A stretch of DNA of 64,000 bases. Source: Umbelopsis ramanniana AG. Taxonomy: Eukaryota > Mucoromycota > Umbelopsidomycetes > Umbelopsidales > Umbelopsidaceae. The number at the start of each line of letters is the position of its first letter. The stretch's first letter is position 1. The notes under the pieces were generated by a model that saw only the letters and a list, made by a program, of their open reading frames with translations, had not been told where the DNA came from and did not search any database. Made by a program: the position numbers and the translations under genes. Positions 34,306-46,910 of the stretch are shown here, one piece after another. The DNA is taken from the NCBI RefSeq assembly GCF_025399195.1, contig NW_026252090.1:248001-312000 (forward strand), in the 5' to 3' direction.

Positions 34306-35970
34306 TGAAGCGATTCGATGGAGTTTAGATAACCAAAAGTTGATGTTGAGGTTAAAGGTTAAACTAGAAACTTTCTACAAAGTAAGAAAAAGGAATGTGT
34401 TGGGAAGGAGAGCAAAAAGATGAACTTTCACATCTTTCACTCAGCCTGGAGGGTCGTTGTTTCAAGGCAAGTCGGCTCATGGTAGGACAAATACCACAGT
34501 TCTTACAGGCTCCGACTATATTGGACTTTCACTCAAAAAACCACAAAATGGCTAAAAAAACCGAAACTGCTAACAAGCCCGTGTAGATTGCCTTTTTATT
34601 TTGACTTACCTTAGTCTGACTGACCTACTCTAATTTGCCTGCCTGGTGAACGATGCGACGTGTGGTGGAGGGGGGAAAAGTGAATGAGCTAAGTTTGGAC
34701 ATTGAATGTTCTTGAAATTCTTTGGACTAAGGGGACTAAATATATGACAAGTATAGCCACCTCCACATGAATGCACTCGCCGTCGCAAGCCGATCCTTTG
34801 TACTTCTTGCTCTTATCAAGAAGTAAAGAATCAAAATTGGCAGTGAGCCTCGCACGTTTTGGTCTCGTTGTACAGAAAGTTCGAACGCAGGTAGTAGCTA
34901 TTTGGAACATTGATCCTATCAAAATACTTCTCTTGCAGCTTCGATTCCGGCAGCAACATATTTTACCGTAAAGGGTTCAAGGAGTTATTAAATCTGCATG
35001 GCTTGTAAACAGCGGCTATGTTGTATATTAACTACAGGGTTTATACATCCCATCTTGTATCGCCGACAGAAAACCGGACTTGGGTAACGAGACATTTGAA
35101 GTTCACAAGAGATCCACCTCTGGCAAAACTCGCTTTCTGCTTGCAGCCAGGACCGCGGTGTCACCAATCTATCTACCTCTAGGCAACAAATTTAACCCCG
35201 TCGCTCACCCATCCCTACAAAATTTATCCTGCTGAGGTCAAAGCTCTAGATTACTACCGGATATGACCGTTTGACGCTAGACCTTCGGTTGCTTATATCT
35301 AGCTCTTTCCACAAAGTTTCAAATTCACGGTTTGCTGACGATCAAACGACACTAGCTCGTTAGTTATAGACATCGTACATTCTACAAACTTTCATGCGCT
35401 TTTCAACAAACTGCAATTGTTGGGTCGATTTCGGTGCGTAATTTAACATCAAAATACAGTACTAGCAAGCAAAAGGTTGCTCTAAAGAATTTTGGCTGTG
35501 CAAAGATGGATGTCGGCTAGAAAGAAGGAACAACAATATACTTCTGATATTTCATCAGGCATTCCAAACCAGTGTAGAGTGCCATGCATTTGCAGAATAT
35601 GGGATCTGAAAACATCTCCTATTCACTTACAATGGTGCTAACGTCAAGAGCTGCGCACGGTTTATGTGCCGGGCTAGCAAGTGGATCCATACCCCGTCAA
35701 ATGTTTTAAAACTGTATATTGGAGCAACACATTTCGAAACTTTTTAGGAGACAGCTGGTACATAACATGCAAAGGACATAGTGTGGCTCTTCCAAAGTGT
35801 ACCTTCGATGCAGAATGTTAAGCTTTTTCCTGAATTCGTATTAGGCATTTGTTTGCCCTACTTGCCATTTTTTTTTTTACTTCTCAATTTTCACTAGCGA
35901 AGCCCGCTTTGACTACGCTTTGTCGAAAGTTTTTTGAATCCATCCATTTCATCCAGCCGTAATTTACCTC
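34306..35970. other. Gene-free interval, 1.7 kb
   Basis: Between the divergent expansin-like and UPF0658 genes. Several short frames occur, for example on the minus strand at 34689-34922 and on the plus strand at 34395-34586, but none carries a conserved motif or a convincing splice pattern. I see no RNA gene. Confidence 0.4.
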
Positions 35971-37602
35971 ATGGATGATTTCGAGGAACATCTGTCCCCT
36001 CGGAAGCTATCCGAATCTCACGCTAGAGAGAGAGGAGAAACTCGGCTACGTGTAGGTGTTCTTAACCACCGCCGTCAACCCTTCAATGCCACGCATTCAA
36101 TACTGAATCCCCTTTATTGAATTTCAGTTTTTGCCAAGAACAGGCCATTCCATATACTACCTGGCCCTCACATTCATCGAAGCTATCATTGTCATATCTC
36201 TAGAAGCCGCTGTGTTTGGTATTTTCTTTGGCACAAAGTTTGTATATCCAGTGCAGGAAACGTTCGAACCTTTGCACCATACTCGATGTTGACCTGTATA
36301 CTTGTATTAGGTTTAACAGTCCAGACCAACTCGGACAAGGCATTCCTATATACCTCATCATCTTCATCTTTTCACAAGTGTTCCAAGTGTTTTTGGCTTT
36401 AGATGCGGTGTGTACCTTCTTAGTTATTACGCACTCGTGACCATGCGAGTTAAACCTTCTACTTTCAGGTCCGAGCCCAAAACACCATCCAAGTTATTGG
36501 CATAGTGCTGTTCAACCTTTGCTGTTTCATTTACTCGATCTTTCAGTTCCGACAAATCAACAACTCTATACAAGTACCACCCGATTCACCGGATGCCGCC
36601 ACATCTGCTTGGCTCGAGTCTGTCATCAGAAAATACATGATCGCCGCTTCTGTCATCATCGGCGTCTGTGAACTTGGTTACTGTTACCTTGGTGCGAGAT
36701 TGTACCAAGAGTTCGGGTATGTTGAATAAGTCGCTTTTCAGACCTGTCTATTCCATATTGTCCTCAGCTAAACATGTTATGTTACTACTAGTTGGCGAAT
36801 TTACAAGAAAATCGGAGCTGACCCAGAAATCCGAAGTAAGTGCATAAACACGGAAATGATTGCCGATGTTGATCAGGCTTTTTGACATTGCTGTTCACAG
36901 ATATGTATCGCTGGTACCAAATTTTTTTGATGCTTTTGAAGCTGGACATCTTCTTCTTTCTGGGATTTTCCATCCAATTCTTGGTTTTGGTTTTGCATTC
37001 AGGTGATGTTGAGTACCCTCTGACCATCATTGCTCTTCCTCTTACTTGCTTGTTCCTGCTATTGGCGGTGTACGCGGTTTGTATCATTATTACTGCTCAT
37101 TAGTCTATCTTTTTTCAAATAGTTAGTTGGTGCTGACAATTGGATATTCTCACAGGTTAAACATGAGTCGAGGCAGTTGATCTATATCTTCTTTGTGGGC
37201 ACGGCTGCAGCAGTTGCGTATTTCATCTTCAAGATATATCGCATATACGATCCCTCTCAAGCCACGAAATACAAATACACAAAGGACTTTTTAACTTTTT
37301 TTGGTAGGGCATGGACGATTTGGGCAACTTTAGTTCTTCTTGTTCACTAACATCGCCTTTTTCTCATTTTACAGCCAGTGTCAGTTTGACGTTATTGATT
37401 CTAACTATAGCGAACGGCATAGTATGTTGGTTGAATTTCGACAAGGGGCTGAAGGCGCACTGTAAGTTTTAGTTTGTTTGTCGTTCAAACATAGATCCGT
37501 CGACTCACAAATATTTAACTCAAACATGGAACAGTGTTAAGAGACGCACCGACCATGGAGTATTCCAGAAATGCTGGAGACCGAACCATGACGCTGGATT
37601 AA
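35971..37602 (+). CDS. UPF0658-type Golgi membrane protein
   Basis: A polytopic protein like the fungal UPF0658 family, localised to the Golgi in fission yeast and of unknown biochemical role. From the ATG at 35971 (MDDFEEHLSPRKLSE) the first exon is cytosolic and Ser-rich, then FLPRTGHSIYYLALTFIEA opens the first membrane segment. Later blocks are LIIFIFSQVFQVFLALDAVR, QNTIQVIGIVLFNLCCFIYS, YMIAASVIIGVCELGYCYLG, WRIYKKIGADPEIRNMYRWY, LDIFFFLGFSIQFLVLVL and DFLTFFASVSLTLLILTIAN. About seven to eight membrane helices. Seven or so short introns, in phase. The gene ends convergent with the mannosyltransferase. Its identity as a UPF0658 protein is confident; its function is not known. Confidence 0.88.
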
Positions 37603-37953
37603 TCTTGTCTGTGTTTGCCACTAGTGTCATATCAGAAGAGATTTGACTGGGCAAAGTCACTATTCGTTTTACAAATCTAAATCCATCTTGTAATTTTTCT
37701 ACCTTGGATTATCATACCTTGTTGTAACAGTTTTGCATTATTATCACCCTCTTTATCCCCCTCCCGACGCCTTTCTCCTACTACTCTCCTTCATTGTCAA
37801 TGTTTTCTTTACTCATCAGTCATAAATTACTGTCTACATATTCATAACCAGTAAAATTGAACGTTTAACCTTTTAGGTAAATCGAAACAATGACCAAGAG
37901 AGAAAAAAAAAAAAGGAAGGTATGAAGACGCTAGTTCTCTACAATATAACTAT
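37603..37953. other. Convergent 3' flank, 350 bp
   Basis: Between the UPF0658 and mannosyltransferase 3' ends. Pyrimidine-rich near 37.75-37.79 kb and an A tract at 37904-37913. Nothing else seen. Confidence 0.5.
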
Positions 37954-39405
37954 CTAATTCCATCCCTTCCACCGCTTGTTGGAAATCTTTTCCCACTCTT
38001 TCCATTTGGGAAGACATGTATCCCAGTACTTGTCATGGTCGATGCTTTGATCAGTGGTGCCAGATGGGCACTCACATCGACAACCCTTCCCGCTTTCTTT
38101 GGATGGACAATGTCGGTATTTGTCATGCTGATAGCCAAAATCCTCAAAATAATGAATTTGATCTGTGGTCAAGAATAGACCGGCAGCCAGTGAATGAACT
38201 AGGATAGCAAACGTCAATATATCGATACTATAACCTATCTTAGCCTGTATGCGCTTCCTTACCTGGTGCGTCACCCCATCGCTCATAAAAGAAATTGCCC
38301 GTCTGATCCAAGTATGAGAAGAAGTCTTGATATTGAGAGCTTCTCCACAAATTGAGAGACCCAATCTCAAAATTGGACCAAAAGTGGCACAAGTTGTATT
38401 GGTTCGATTCATCAAGGAAATAGGGAAACAGGGATTTCGAATTTGATTTTCCGGCAATGGCGCTCATACCAAGGTCAATCTTTCTGGATTTCGCGTAATC
38501 AAGCACCGTATCCCAAAGCGTAGGGATTGTATCCTTCAACTCTAATAAAGTGATAACAAATCCATACTGTTTCTTGTGCTTCTGCATGTACAAGAATGGA
38601 TCGTAGGTGATATCGCAAAAGAATCGAACCCCCGGTTCAACACGCCAATACCAATCATAACTATTTCAAGAGAACACGCATTAGTTACTTGTGGTCTGAT
38701 GACAAACCTATATATTGATGTGAAACAACTTACTCATCCAATAAATGATGCTTGAAGAAGAAGCCAGAGTTGTATCGGCACATATGACGATAGCTTTCAC
38801 TTCCTCCATAGTAAATTCCTGCCGCATCCATATTCTGACGGCATTCAGCAGCCTTAGTTTGATTGACCCATGACGGGTAGCTCCAGTGCTGTGTAGGGAT
38901 TTCTCCAAACTCCATTGACGCATGTGGTGCTGCTGCTTTCATGGCTGCTTTGAATTCTTCCGTGAATGGATCATTGTTCAAAAACACGTAAGGATAATTG
39001 AAGTTCTTGTTGAACTTTTGTTCCAAATTCTTTATGGTGCCAACCATCTGCTCTTGCTCACTTTTAAAGTTGGATTTAAATCAGAGTGATCAGTATTGAG
39101 TCTGTATAGCTATTTTGGGTGTATACACAATGACTTTTTGCCGCGCCTAACCACCAGCTATCAGTCGATCTCAAAGCTTACCTGTTCCTTATCAACACTA
39201 CTAATGCTGCCTTTGCTTTTTCCGGTGGTGGGTGCCTGCTTATATGCTGCTCCGGTAAACAAACGGGCTCATCGTACTTATCGTAATAAGCCGTAGGCTG
39301 CATGGTGTTTACAACCTTTGGATGATCTCCGATCTTGTAAAGAAAAATAAAGACTACCAGAAACGCCAAAGATATAAACGTTTTCCGTGAGAATAGAGAC
39401 CTCAT
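37954..39405 (-). CDS. MNT1: Alpha-1,2-mannosyltransferase, Kre2/Mnt1 family (GT15)
   Basis: A type II Golgi membrane enzyme that adds alpha-1,2-mannose to O- and N-linked glycans from GDP-mannose. The ATG at 39405 gives MRSLFSRKTFISLAFLVVFI, a signal anchor, then a stem. The catalytic part shows LVVLIRNSEQEQMV, FLNNDPFTEEFK, YRHMCRYNSGFFFKHHLL, the donor-site block YDWYWRVEPGVRFFCDI, FWSNFEIGSLNLWRS and YFSYLDQTGNFFYERWGDAP then VHSLAAGLFL, which holds the family nucleophile and acidic residues. The C-terminus has the Cys-rich GKGCRCECP and DTCLPKWKEW. Five or so exons in phase. It is about the usual length (390-400 residues). The in-frame upstream codon is TTG, so the ATG is used. Confidence 0.95.
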
Positions 39406-40077
39406 CTTTGCTGATTGAGGGTTTGAATCCAACCAGGAGATGATTTGCTTGGCTCTGAAAAGTGGTTGTTTCCCGAAACTGTCACACAGGACTGCTTCAA
39501 TTTTGAAATGCCTGGTTTGCTATTACTTATCGATTCGTTTGATGGTAGCTTTTCCTAAAAATCTAAAAATTTCGTGTATAAAGCAATAATGTCCTTGGTA
39601 GACCTGCAATTACAGTTCGACTTCAATTCTTGTCTGTAGTTCGAATGTTGTCCAAGCTCACGGATGATCACAGCCGTTGATGGTAGAGTAAAGTCCTTAG
39701 GACGCCTTGAAATATACCTCACTCTACAGTCAAACTCTTCTTATATCAATCAGAAGCAGAATCTTGAGTATAGTCGTCAATATCCTTGAAATAAGATTTC
39801 TGTTAAACTTCCTTGCTATCTTGGATGAACTGGCTGGCACATCAATGGCAAATTTCTATGGCCAAACCGGCTGACTTATAAATCTTCAGAACTGACACTG
39901 AAACACAATGTTCGGCGTTTGCTCAATAGTGGCAGCACAAAGCACACCTTCACCAGGTAAATGAAGCAGAGTGACAATGCCAAACCTCTGCCATTCAAGG
40001 TTATTGTTCATTGACTCAAGTCAGTGATTGCCAACCTAATGCTATCTTTGTTCCAAGCCAGATAACTACACGACCTA
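39406..40077. other. Divergent promoter region, mannosyltransferase / UBX-LRR
   Basis: About 670 bases between two diverging start codons. AT-rich, no obvious motif, no gene seen. Confidence 0.45.
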
Positions 40078-43000
40078 ATGTCGGTAACAGACGAGAAACT
40101 GGTACAGCTACTGCAGCTGGGCTTCGACTTGGAAACCAGTAAGTCAGCTCTCATGAGCACTAGTACTGTAGAGGAAGCAGTTGAAAGGTGAACAGCAAAG
40201 ACTTTTTTGAGCCACCATATGAGATAGAGTGACTAACAAAAGCTGTTTGGGTGGCAACATATAATGAATAGGATCCTTTCTGGCTCTCAAACTCAAAGCT
40301 CCGCCATACACGCTGAGAGCGTGCAGTCGAACAGAACTGCTGAAAGCATGGAAGTCACCATGAACTCTGAAGACTTTACTTCCAGTAGTATCTCGAGTCG
40401 ATACAGCACAGCCGGTAAAGATCAAGAATACAGGCAGACAGCACTGAGATTAGCCTCGGAGATGAAACGAAAGAAAGTGTTGGAGCAAGAGGTGAGTAAT
40501 TTTTAAATCGTGCATCCGATATATTACAGTACTGACTCTGGAATTCAGGCACATCGGAGGGCGTTGCAACAAATACATGAGGATCGAGAAACAATAAAGG
40601 AACGAAACATACGAAATCCAGGAAAGTCGCAAAAAAGACAAGTTGAAAACTCAGATAGTAATGCTACATCACTGGGTACGCTTGAACAAGTCTCAGCGAT
40701 TCAAGACAAAATGAAGTTAGAGAAGCAAAGTGAAAAAGAGGTACGCCAGTAGCTAATGTCATTCAAATAAGCAACGCACTTATCATGATTCTAGGCGCGG
40801 AGAAGGGTTTTGCAAAGCATAGAAGAGGATAAGCAGACTCGAAAGCGAAGCAACGCACATAAAATAACAAATCCTGCGGAATCGTCTAGTGCCAACCTAG
40901 AGAAACCTAAAGTTGTACAGATGGGAGACCATGCGCTTATCCAAGTAAGTAGTACCTATCCTTCTGTTTTCCGTGGATCAACCGTTTTAATGACTTGCAT
41001 GTGCTAGTTTCGGATGCCAGATGGCCATGTGGAGCGAAAGCAATTTACAGCTGAGGACACCATTAAAACTATCCTTGAATACGCATTGCAAATTCTGTCT
41101 TCGAATGATTTTCGGCAAGGGTTGGATAGTCTTCAAATGTCTACCGTCAGTTTAATCACATTTATACTCTTATGCATTGGCTGTAGCTCACACTAGCCTA
41201 ATTCTTCTGTAGACTTTCCCAAGAAGAACGTACACTATAGCGGATGGCTCCTCAACTGCCAAGCAAACAGGTAATCTGTGATACCCTTTTTTGATCCTAG
41301 AGATTATAGTTGACCATTCGAGGCAATAGGATTGGCGCCAAGTTGTACATTAAATGTATCCATAATAGCAAGCGAAGCTCCACCGCAGGTTTGATGTTTT
41401 CTAAGCATATACATCTTTTTATATCAGCTAACACGAATGTATGCTCAAATTGATCACAACAGGATAATACATTTGTCGGAAGTGAAGGAACTTCGACTAA
41501 TATTGATATGGTCATTGATTCCACTGAAAGTTCATTCTTGACTAATGACGATATTAATGAACTGAATGGCATAGATGTCCATACGCTTGGAATGCCACCA
41601 CAGATGGCCCGCCGAGGTCCATCAGCCCGAGGTCGTAGAGCACGTGGCCAGCGTGGATCTCAGCGTTTCAATGCGAGGACTTGGGGTGGTGTAGGCAGAA
41701 GTCTTGCTGACAACGATGATCATTCAACCGGTACAACGGGCGAAGGCAACGGTATACCTGTATCTATCAACCCTCCAATTGAAGGTAATATACTTTCACA
41801 TAGATGATTGTTAGAACAATGGGTATGAGTCCAGCCATGATGCCTCTCATATTTACCTCGAAATCTTGCAGATCGAGATGCGATTAGGCAAATACGATCT
41901 CGGCTGCATGGCAATAAACCGAACGCTGCCATGACTGAAACCAGCAAGGTCGTCAAAAAATCTCAAAGGAAGATCTCATCACTGAGAGACATATGCACAT
42001 CCGCAGTGGCAGGTAATATTCTAATCTACTTCGTCTCCTTCCTGACGTCTAATGACAAAGCACTCACCAAAAAGTCAAATAGTATTTTTAACCTCGCCAA
42101 CAAAGCAGACATCTGCTTACCTCAAGCCGCTGGACAAGGTCTCACCCGAGATAGCCGCGGTGCTTCTTAACCATCTTATATACATGAGAAAGCTTGACCG
42201 GACTGTACTAAAGCGATTGATAAGCCATTGGTAAGTGTCTTCAGTACTATTGGCCGAAGCAATGTTGATAAAACATTGATGGTTTTACCATTTGTGGTTT
42301 CGTCTATCAAGCTACTTGCAAGAATGTGTGTTTGATGCATACTCTTACGCAACGGATTCCTTGCTGGACGAGCTATGCCAATCGGCATCGTCTTGCTCCA
42401 TTCGCAAATTAAGCTTAAGTGGCTGTGATATCATTACCAGCGCTGGTATTCAGCACATTTATAGTAAGTGAGAAGCAATATTGCTTGCATCTGTTGTTCT
42501 TCCACCTCTCAAACTATATACTTGTCACAGCCTTGAGGTATCTCGAACATCTGGATTTAAGCAATTGCAAAGCAACGGACAAATGCCTTGATGCTCTTAT
42601 AAGTACGTACGGTTTCTTAATCAATTCCATAAAATCAAAAGCTAACAAACCATGCAATAACTTTAGGTCTGCCTAATCTCAATCATTTGTATCTTTCCAA
42701 GACAAAGGTCACATCCAAGGGCCTCGAGTATTTCACACAGAATGCTTTGTCCAGAGACTCTCTACAAACATTGGTACTGAATGGATGTCAAGGCGTTGAT
42801 GGCGCGAATACATTCAGTCTTATTTCAAGTAAGTCCATACTTTTTATACGCATACCTGTCATCAACCTTCCATATTATTTTACTTGGCTTTTGTCACAAT
42901 TTCATTACGAAATATTAACCACCACTCTTAGACTTTCCAAATCTACTATTCCTCAACTTAGCCTCGTTAAATTTACCATCTCCATGTGATATCCCAACCA

Positions 43001-44122
43001 GTTCTAGCTTCAAAGCCTTGGAAGCACTGGATGTTAGCAATACCGGAGTGTGCGATGTGGATGTCAGACGGATATTCAGTTGCATGAAAAACTTACGAGA
43101 ATTTAAGCTGGCTGGCTGTCGATCAATAAGTGTGTTTGCATTGTCGTTTCTTGGGCGAGGTAAGTGAAAATCTATCATATTTTGGCCTTGCAAATCGAGA
43201 CTACACCGTCATTAATCATTGCTTGTCCATCTGCATGTTAGAATTGGGAAACTTGGAAGACATTCGATTCCCTAACCAAAATCAAGATCTCAATGATTGT
43301 CTCATACACTATAGCAAATTGAATATGACCCATTTGGACCTTGGAAACTTCAAAGAGACCAACGACGTTGGCATGCAACACATAGCCAATATGCACCAAC
43401 TTCGTTTTCTCTCTCTGGAAGGAACACAAATTACAGATGACGGTTTATTACTTCTCAAAGGTAAATTGATATTCATGAGAGAGGCAATACGCAATGCAAA
43501 TTGTACCAACCTTTCCGTTGATGACAACAGAAATGGAGCATCTCGAGCAACTGTTCCTTGACCGAACAACAGTTAGTGACCGGGGTATAGAATCCATTCG
43601 CAGTAAGTAATTATATAATTTATGCTTGCTTTCTGCTTCTCCAGCTAATCAATCATGTTCAGATTTTCCATCTATTGTGGCACTTTCGCTGTCGCACACA
43701 TTCATTACCGACAAAACTCTACATCTTATCGGAGACCCAATAACGACTCGCTTTACGCGAGTGATCCGGAGCCTAAGTGTTGCTGGGTGCCAAGTTACGA
43801 ATAAGGGTATAAAGAGCCTGAAGAGTAAGTACTAGAATGGCTATGTCGATTATTCCAGCGCTTGCTCATATACAGTTCCATAGGCATGATCAATCTACAT
43901 TCTTTGAACTTGGACAGAACAAACGCTAATGTGCGATGCAAAGTCTATTTACAAGGTAAGTCACATACATCCTAAATTAACTTCAAACACACAAACACTA
44001 AGCCTTAGAGCTTAGGTTTGGAATATTTGCGACCATTTCGAGTTGCCGAGCCCGTCAATGAGGATGAAACCAGTGACAGTAGCGATCCGGACGCTACGGC
44101 CAACGGAATGATACTTTTTTAA
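40078..44122 (+). CDS. UBA-UBX-leucine-rich-repeat protein
   Basis: A ubiquitin-pathway protein with an unusual domain order. The first exon has a UBA domain (KLVQLLQLGFDLETSKSALM, TVEEAVE) joined to RILSGSQ. Two copies of a basic helical motif follow, AHRRALQQIHEDRETIKER and ARRRVLQSIEEDKQTRKR, like the stretch before UBX in UBXN1-type proteins. The UBX domain is IQFRMPDGHVERKQFTAEDT to TFPRRTYTIADGS and LAPSCTLNVS, with the FPR turn that contacts Cdc48/p97. After an Arg/Gly-rich linker come at least eight leucine-rich repeats (LRKLSLSGCDIITSAGIQHI, LEHLDLSNCKATDKCLDAL, LNHLYLSKTKVTSKGL), roughly one per exon, of the Cys-containing F-box-LRR type. A role as a Cdc48 adaptor that picks ubiquitinated clients through the LRR is inferred. 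About 15 exons; internal joins are less sure than the ends. Confidence 0.82.
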
Positions 44123-44423
44123 TTGGTTGGTTCCCTTCATGTTGTCATAGTAAAGGAATAAATCATGGCATAGTCCAAGTATAAAATTAGAATTTAGGGA
44201 CTGGCGGGGATTGCGTCTTTCAGATGGGTTTCCATCCCTGGAACACACTTGTTCCTGAAGAACGAATTTTTAGAGACGAGTGGTAAAATTTCAGTCTCAG
44301 TTTCACAATTTTTTCTTTTACAGAAGTTCATCGTTATACCACATCCCTCTTAACACTTTGCATTCCTTTGCATCCAATACCCTTTGTATTCTATAATCAC
44401 CACATAGACTCAGACTGCGGGAT

Positions 44424-46717
44424 ATGCCAACATTCCAATCGCTTTTGCGAATGGTTGGTTCCATGCAGTTTGTCCAGGAGGTGTCTTCTTCAGATGGGAG
44501 ACGATCAAAACCGTCATCTCAGGCTTTTCTCGGTAACCACTTAGACTCACTATCCAACATAGACGGCAGTGCCAACAACTCAAATCGAAAATCATCTTAT
44601 AATCATGTATCAGAAAATTTATCAACACCCATCATAACGCTAGACACTACCAGCCATCACCAAGACGCTTCTTTTGCAACCTCCGCTTCCAACCACGGCT
44701 CGTCTCTCACATCATACAATGAGAGCTCGATCTCGAGAGTTTCGTCATTTCCATTTTTCCCGCTTCGATCATCAGCATACCCCTATTCCAACTACTTGGG
44801 ACCCGACTACCAAACCGAGAGACCTCGCTCAACCGTGGATCAGTCCTCGTCTCGACGGTATTCCAAGTCCAATGATGAAAGCGAACTAGGGGACGAATTG
44901 GAATCAGGAGAATTAAAGCAAAAATCTCACAAGCTCCTCTGTTTGTGGCCACTGCCAGTCATTACGCGGTATATCATTACTCTTTCCACCATTATATCGA
45001 CTTTGAACGCAATTGGCCTTCTTCAACTCAACAGTTCTGCTCCAATCTACCTTTTGTATCGCTATGAATATATCAGCTTGATAGCCTCGCCATTTCTGTT
45101 CGATTTCAACCTACACTCCTTGTTCTTTTTCGCTTGGAATATGCTTCTATTGGGTCTTTTTGAAGAGAGTTTGACCCATGTACTAGGCGGCACCCTAATG
45201 TTCGTCCGTGTCCTCGCTGGGATAGCTCCACTGACCTTTATCTTACGAAATGTCTTCGGCTATGTGTTTTCCAAGTCTACCGGCTTTGCCCTTCCCATTT
45301 TATTTTTTAGTGATTCTCTCCATGAATCCAATTCTGGTAAGTATCTTTCGAAGTCAGCGACTTGACATATTTACAACACTCACCATCCAATAGGCTTTCT
45401 ACCTTTCTTATTTTCTCTGTTGGTTGTTCAGTCTTTGAGCATCAACGATAAATACATCTTGTTATACGGTAGTGACAAGGTCAACTGCAAGTACACCGTT
45501 CGTAAGGTGGTTTTGCAGCTGTCGATGTGTCTCGTCAATTTCACGACCAGAAATGTGTTTTGGTGGTCATTCACCGGCTTGATCTCTGGACTTATAGCGA
45601 CTTTATTTGCTCAATACGCCCTTACCAAACAAGATTACATTTACCCTGCGAAGCTCAAGTATGACGCCAAGGTGAGATCAAGAAACTTGGACATCAACCG
45701 ACGTTTACCAAGGTGGCGTGTACTCTTGGACACATTCATCAAAGGTGCTAGCGTCTTTGTCGTTACGTTCCTTGCCCTCTTATTGTGCAACTCTTACTAT
45801 AAGCGTGCCGAATATGTCAAGCCGGCGGATTTCGCCGCCATATCGGAAAAGCCAAATCTCATCACCTTCGTCACCATGACTGCCCCGAGACGTGGAGATC
45901 CGGACTACCTGTCGCAAACTTTACATTCTTACCTTGCTAATTGGCCTCCAATTCCGACTGAAGGGTCCCTCTATTCTCGACTTAAAATCATGGTGTATAC
46001 CAACTTTGCTCAGCACGAACAGTATGATCGGGTTAGACAAAGTTATGCGCGCGATGTTCGTGGGCAACAGTACCTAGAGTGGTTCAAAGGCAACGGCTCC
46101 GATCTCAACCAACGGCTTCATGTTTCGCAGGCGCTTGAATTGGCTGTTAACCAGTTTGATAGCGCCTACGTCTGTTTGACGGAAGATGACTTCCCTATCT
46201 GTGGACGAAGAGAATGGCAAGAACTCCTGAATGTGGTGTACAAGGCAAATGTCGAATACCCCAATCATTGTGGAGTATTTGTAGGCACCGGTGGAAGGTA
46301 TGTATTGGATAAAATGTTTCCGTTTCGACGCGGTAGTTAGAGCCCTCTTTATTTACTATGGAATCTTCCTGCCTTTAGCGGTCTGATCATGAAGCCCAAT
46401 ATTGCGCAAAAGGCCTCCAAGCTTTTACTGCAGTACACTGATGTACCACCAGATATCATTCTCCAAAAATGCCTCTTGGGTGAACTTCCTGAATGTCAAG
46501 AATGTACGAATACCTTAATATCGAGTAAGCGACTGCTCATGCATCATATTGGATACAATACTTCCACTAGCGATGAGCGCTCTTATAACAAAAATGAGTT
46601 TCAATGCGGCTGGAGACATCCATTTGTAAGTAGCAGTCTCTTTTATGCTTGATTGTTGTCACTGAATTCTAACTTGTTTGTTAACAGAATGGAAATCCCA
46701 GCGTCACTGTATTGTAA
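44424..46717 (+). CDS. Derlin/rhomboid-like membrane domain fused to a PGAP4-like glycosyltransferase
   Basis: The N-terminal 170 residues are Ser-rich. Then a rhomboid-fold module like Derlin/UBAC2 appears: LWPLPVITRYIITLSTIIST, APIYLLYRYEYISLIASPFL, FDFNLHSLFFFAWNMLLLGL, RVLAGIAPLTFILRNVFGY, FLPFLFSLLVVQSLS, VFWWSFTGLISGLIATLFAQ. The same exon runs on, past a further membrane helix (KGASVFVVTFLALLLCNSYY), into a lumenal part: LITFVTMTAPRRGDPDYLSQ, SRLKIMVYTNFAQHEQYDRV and VCLTEDDFPICGRREWQEL, whose EDD is a likely metal/donor motif. It ends GLIMKPNIAQKASKLLL and CGWRHPFNGNPSVTVL. This resembles the PGAP4 (TMEM246) GPI-GalNAc transferase family, which is inference. Exon 2 spans the join between modules, so fusion is real in this assembly. 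An ER or Golgi glycan role is likely. Confidence 0.72.
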
Positions 46718-46910
46718 TAGATCTCTTTCACTTGTACATTGCAAATTGTAATTTTATTATCGCTTAATTGTTTAAAAAAAAAAAAAGTATTATGAAGTGA
46801 AATGAAGAGAACCGGGGCAAGCGAAAACAGAAGCGTGCCTAGAATGGCAATTTTTTTAACTGGGATAAATATTTCTGGGGCAGTGCTATTACTTACCTCA
46901 AAGCTTGCAA

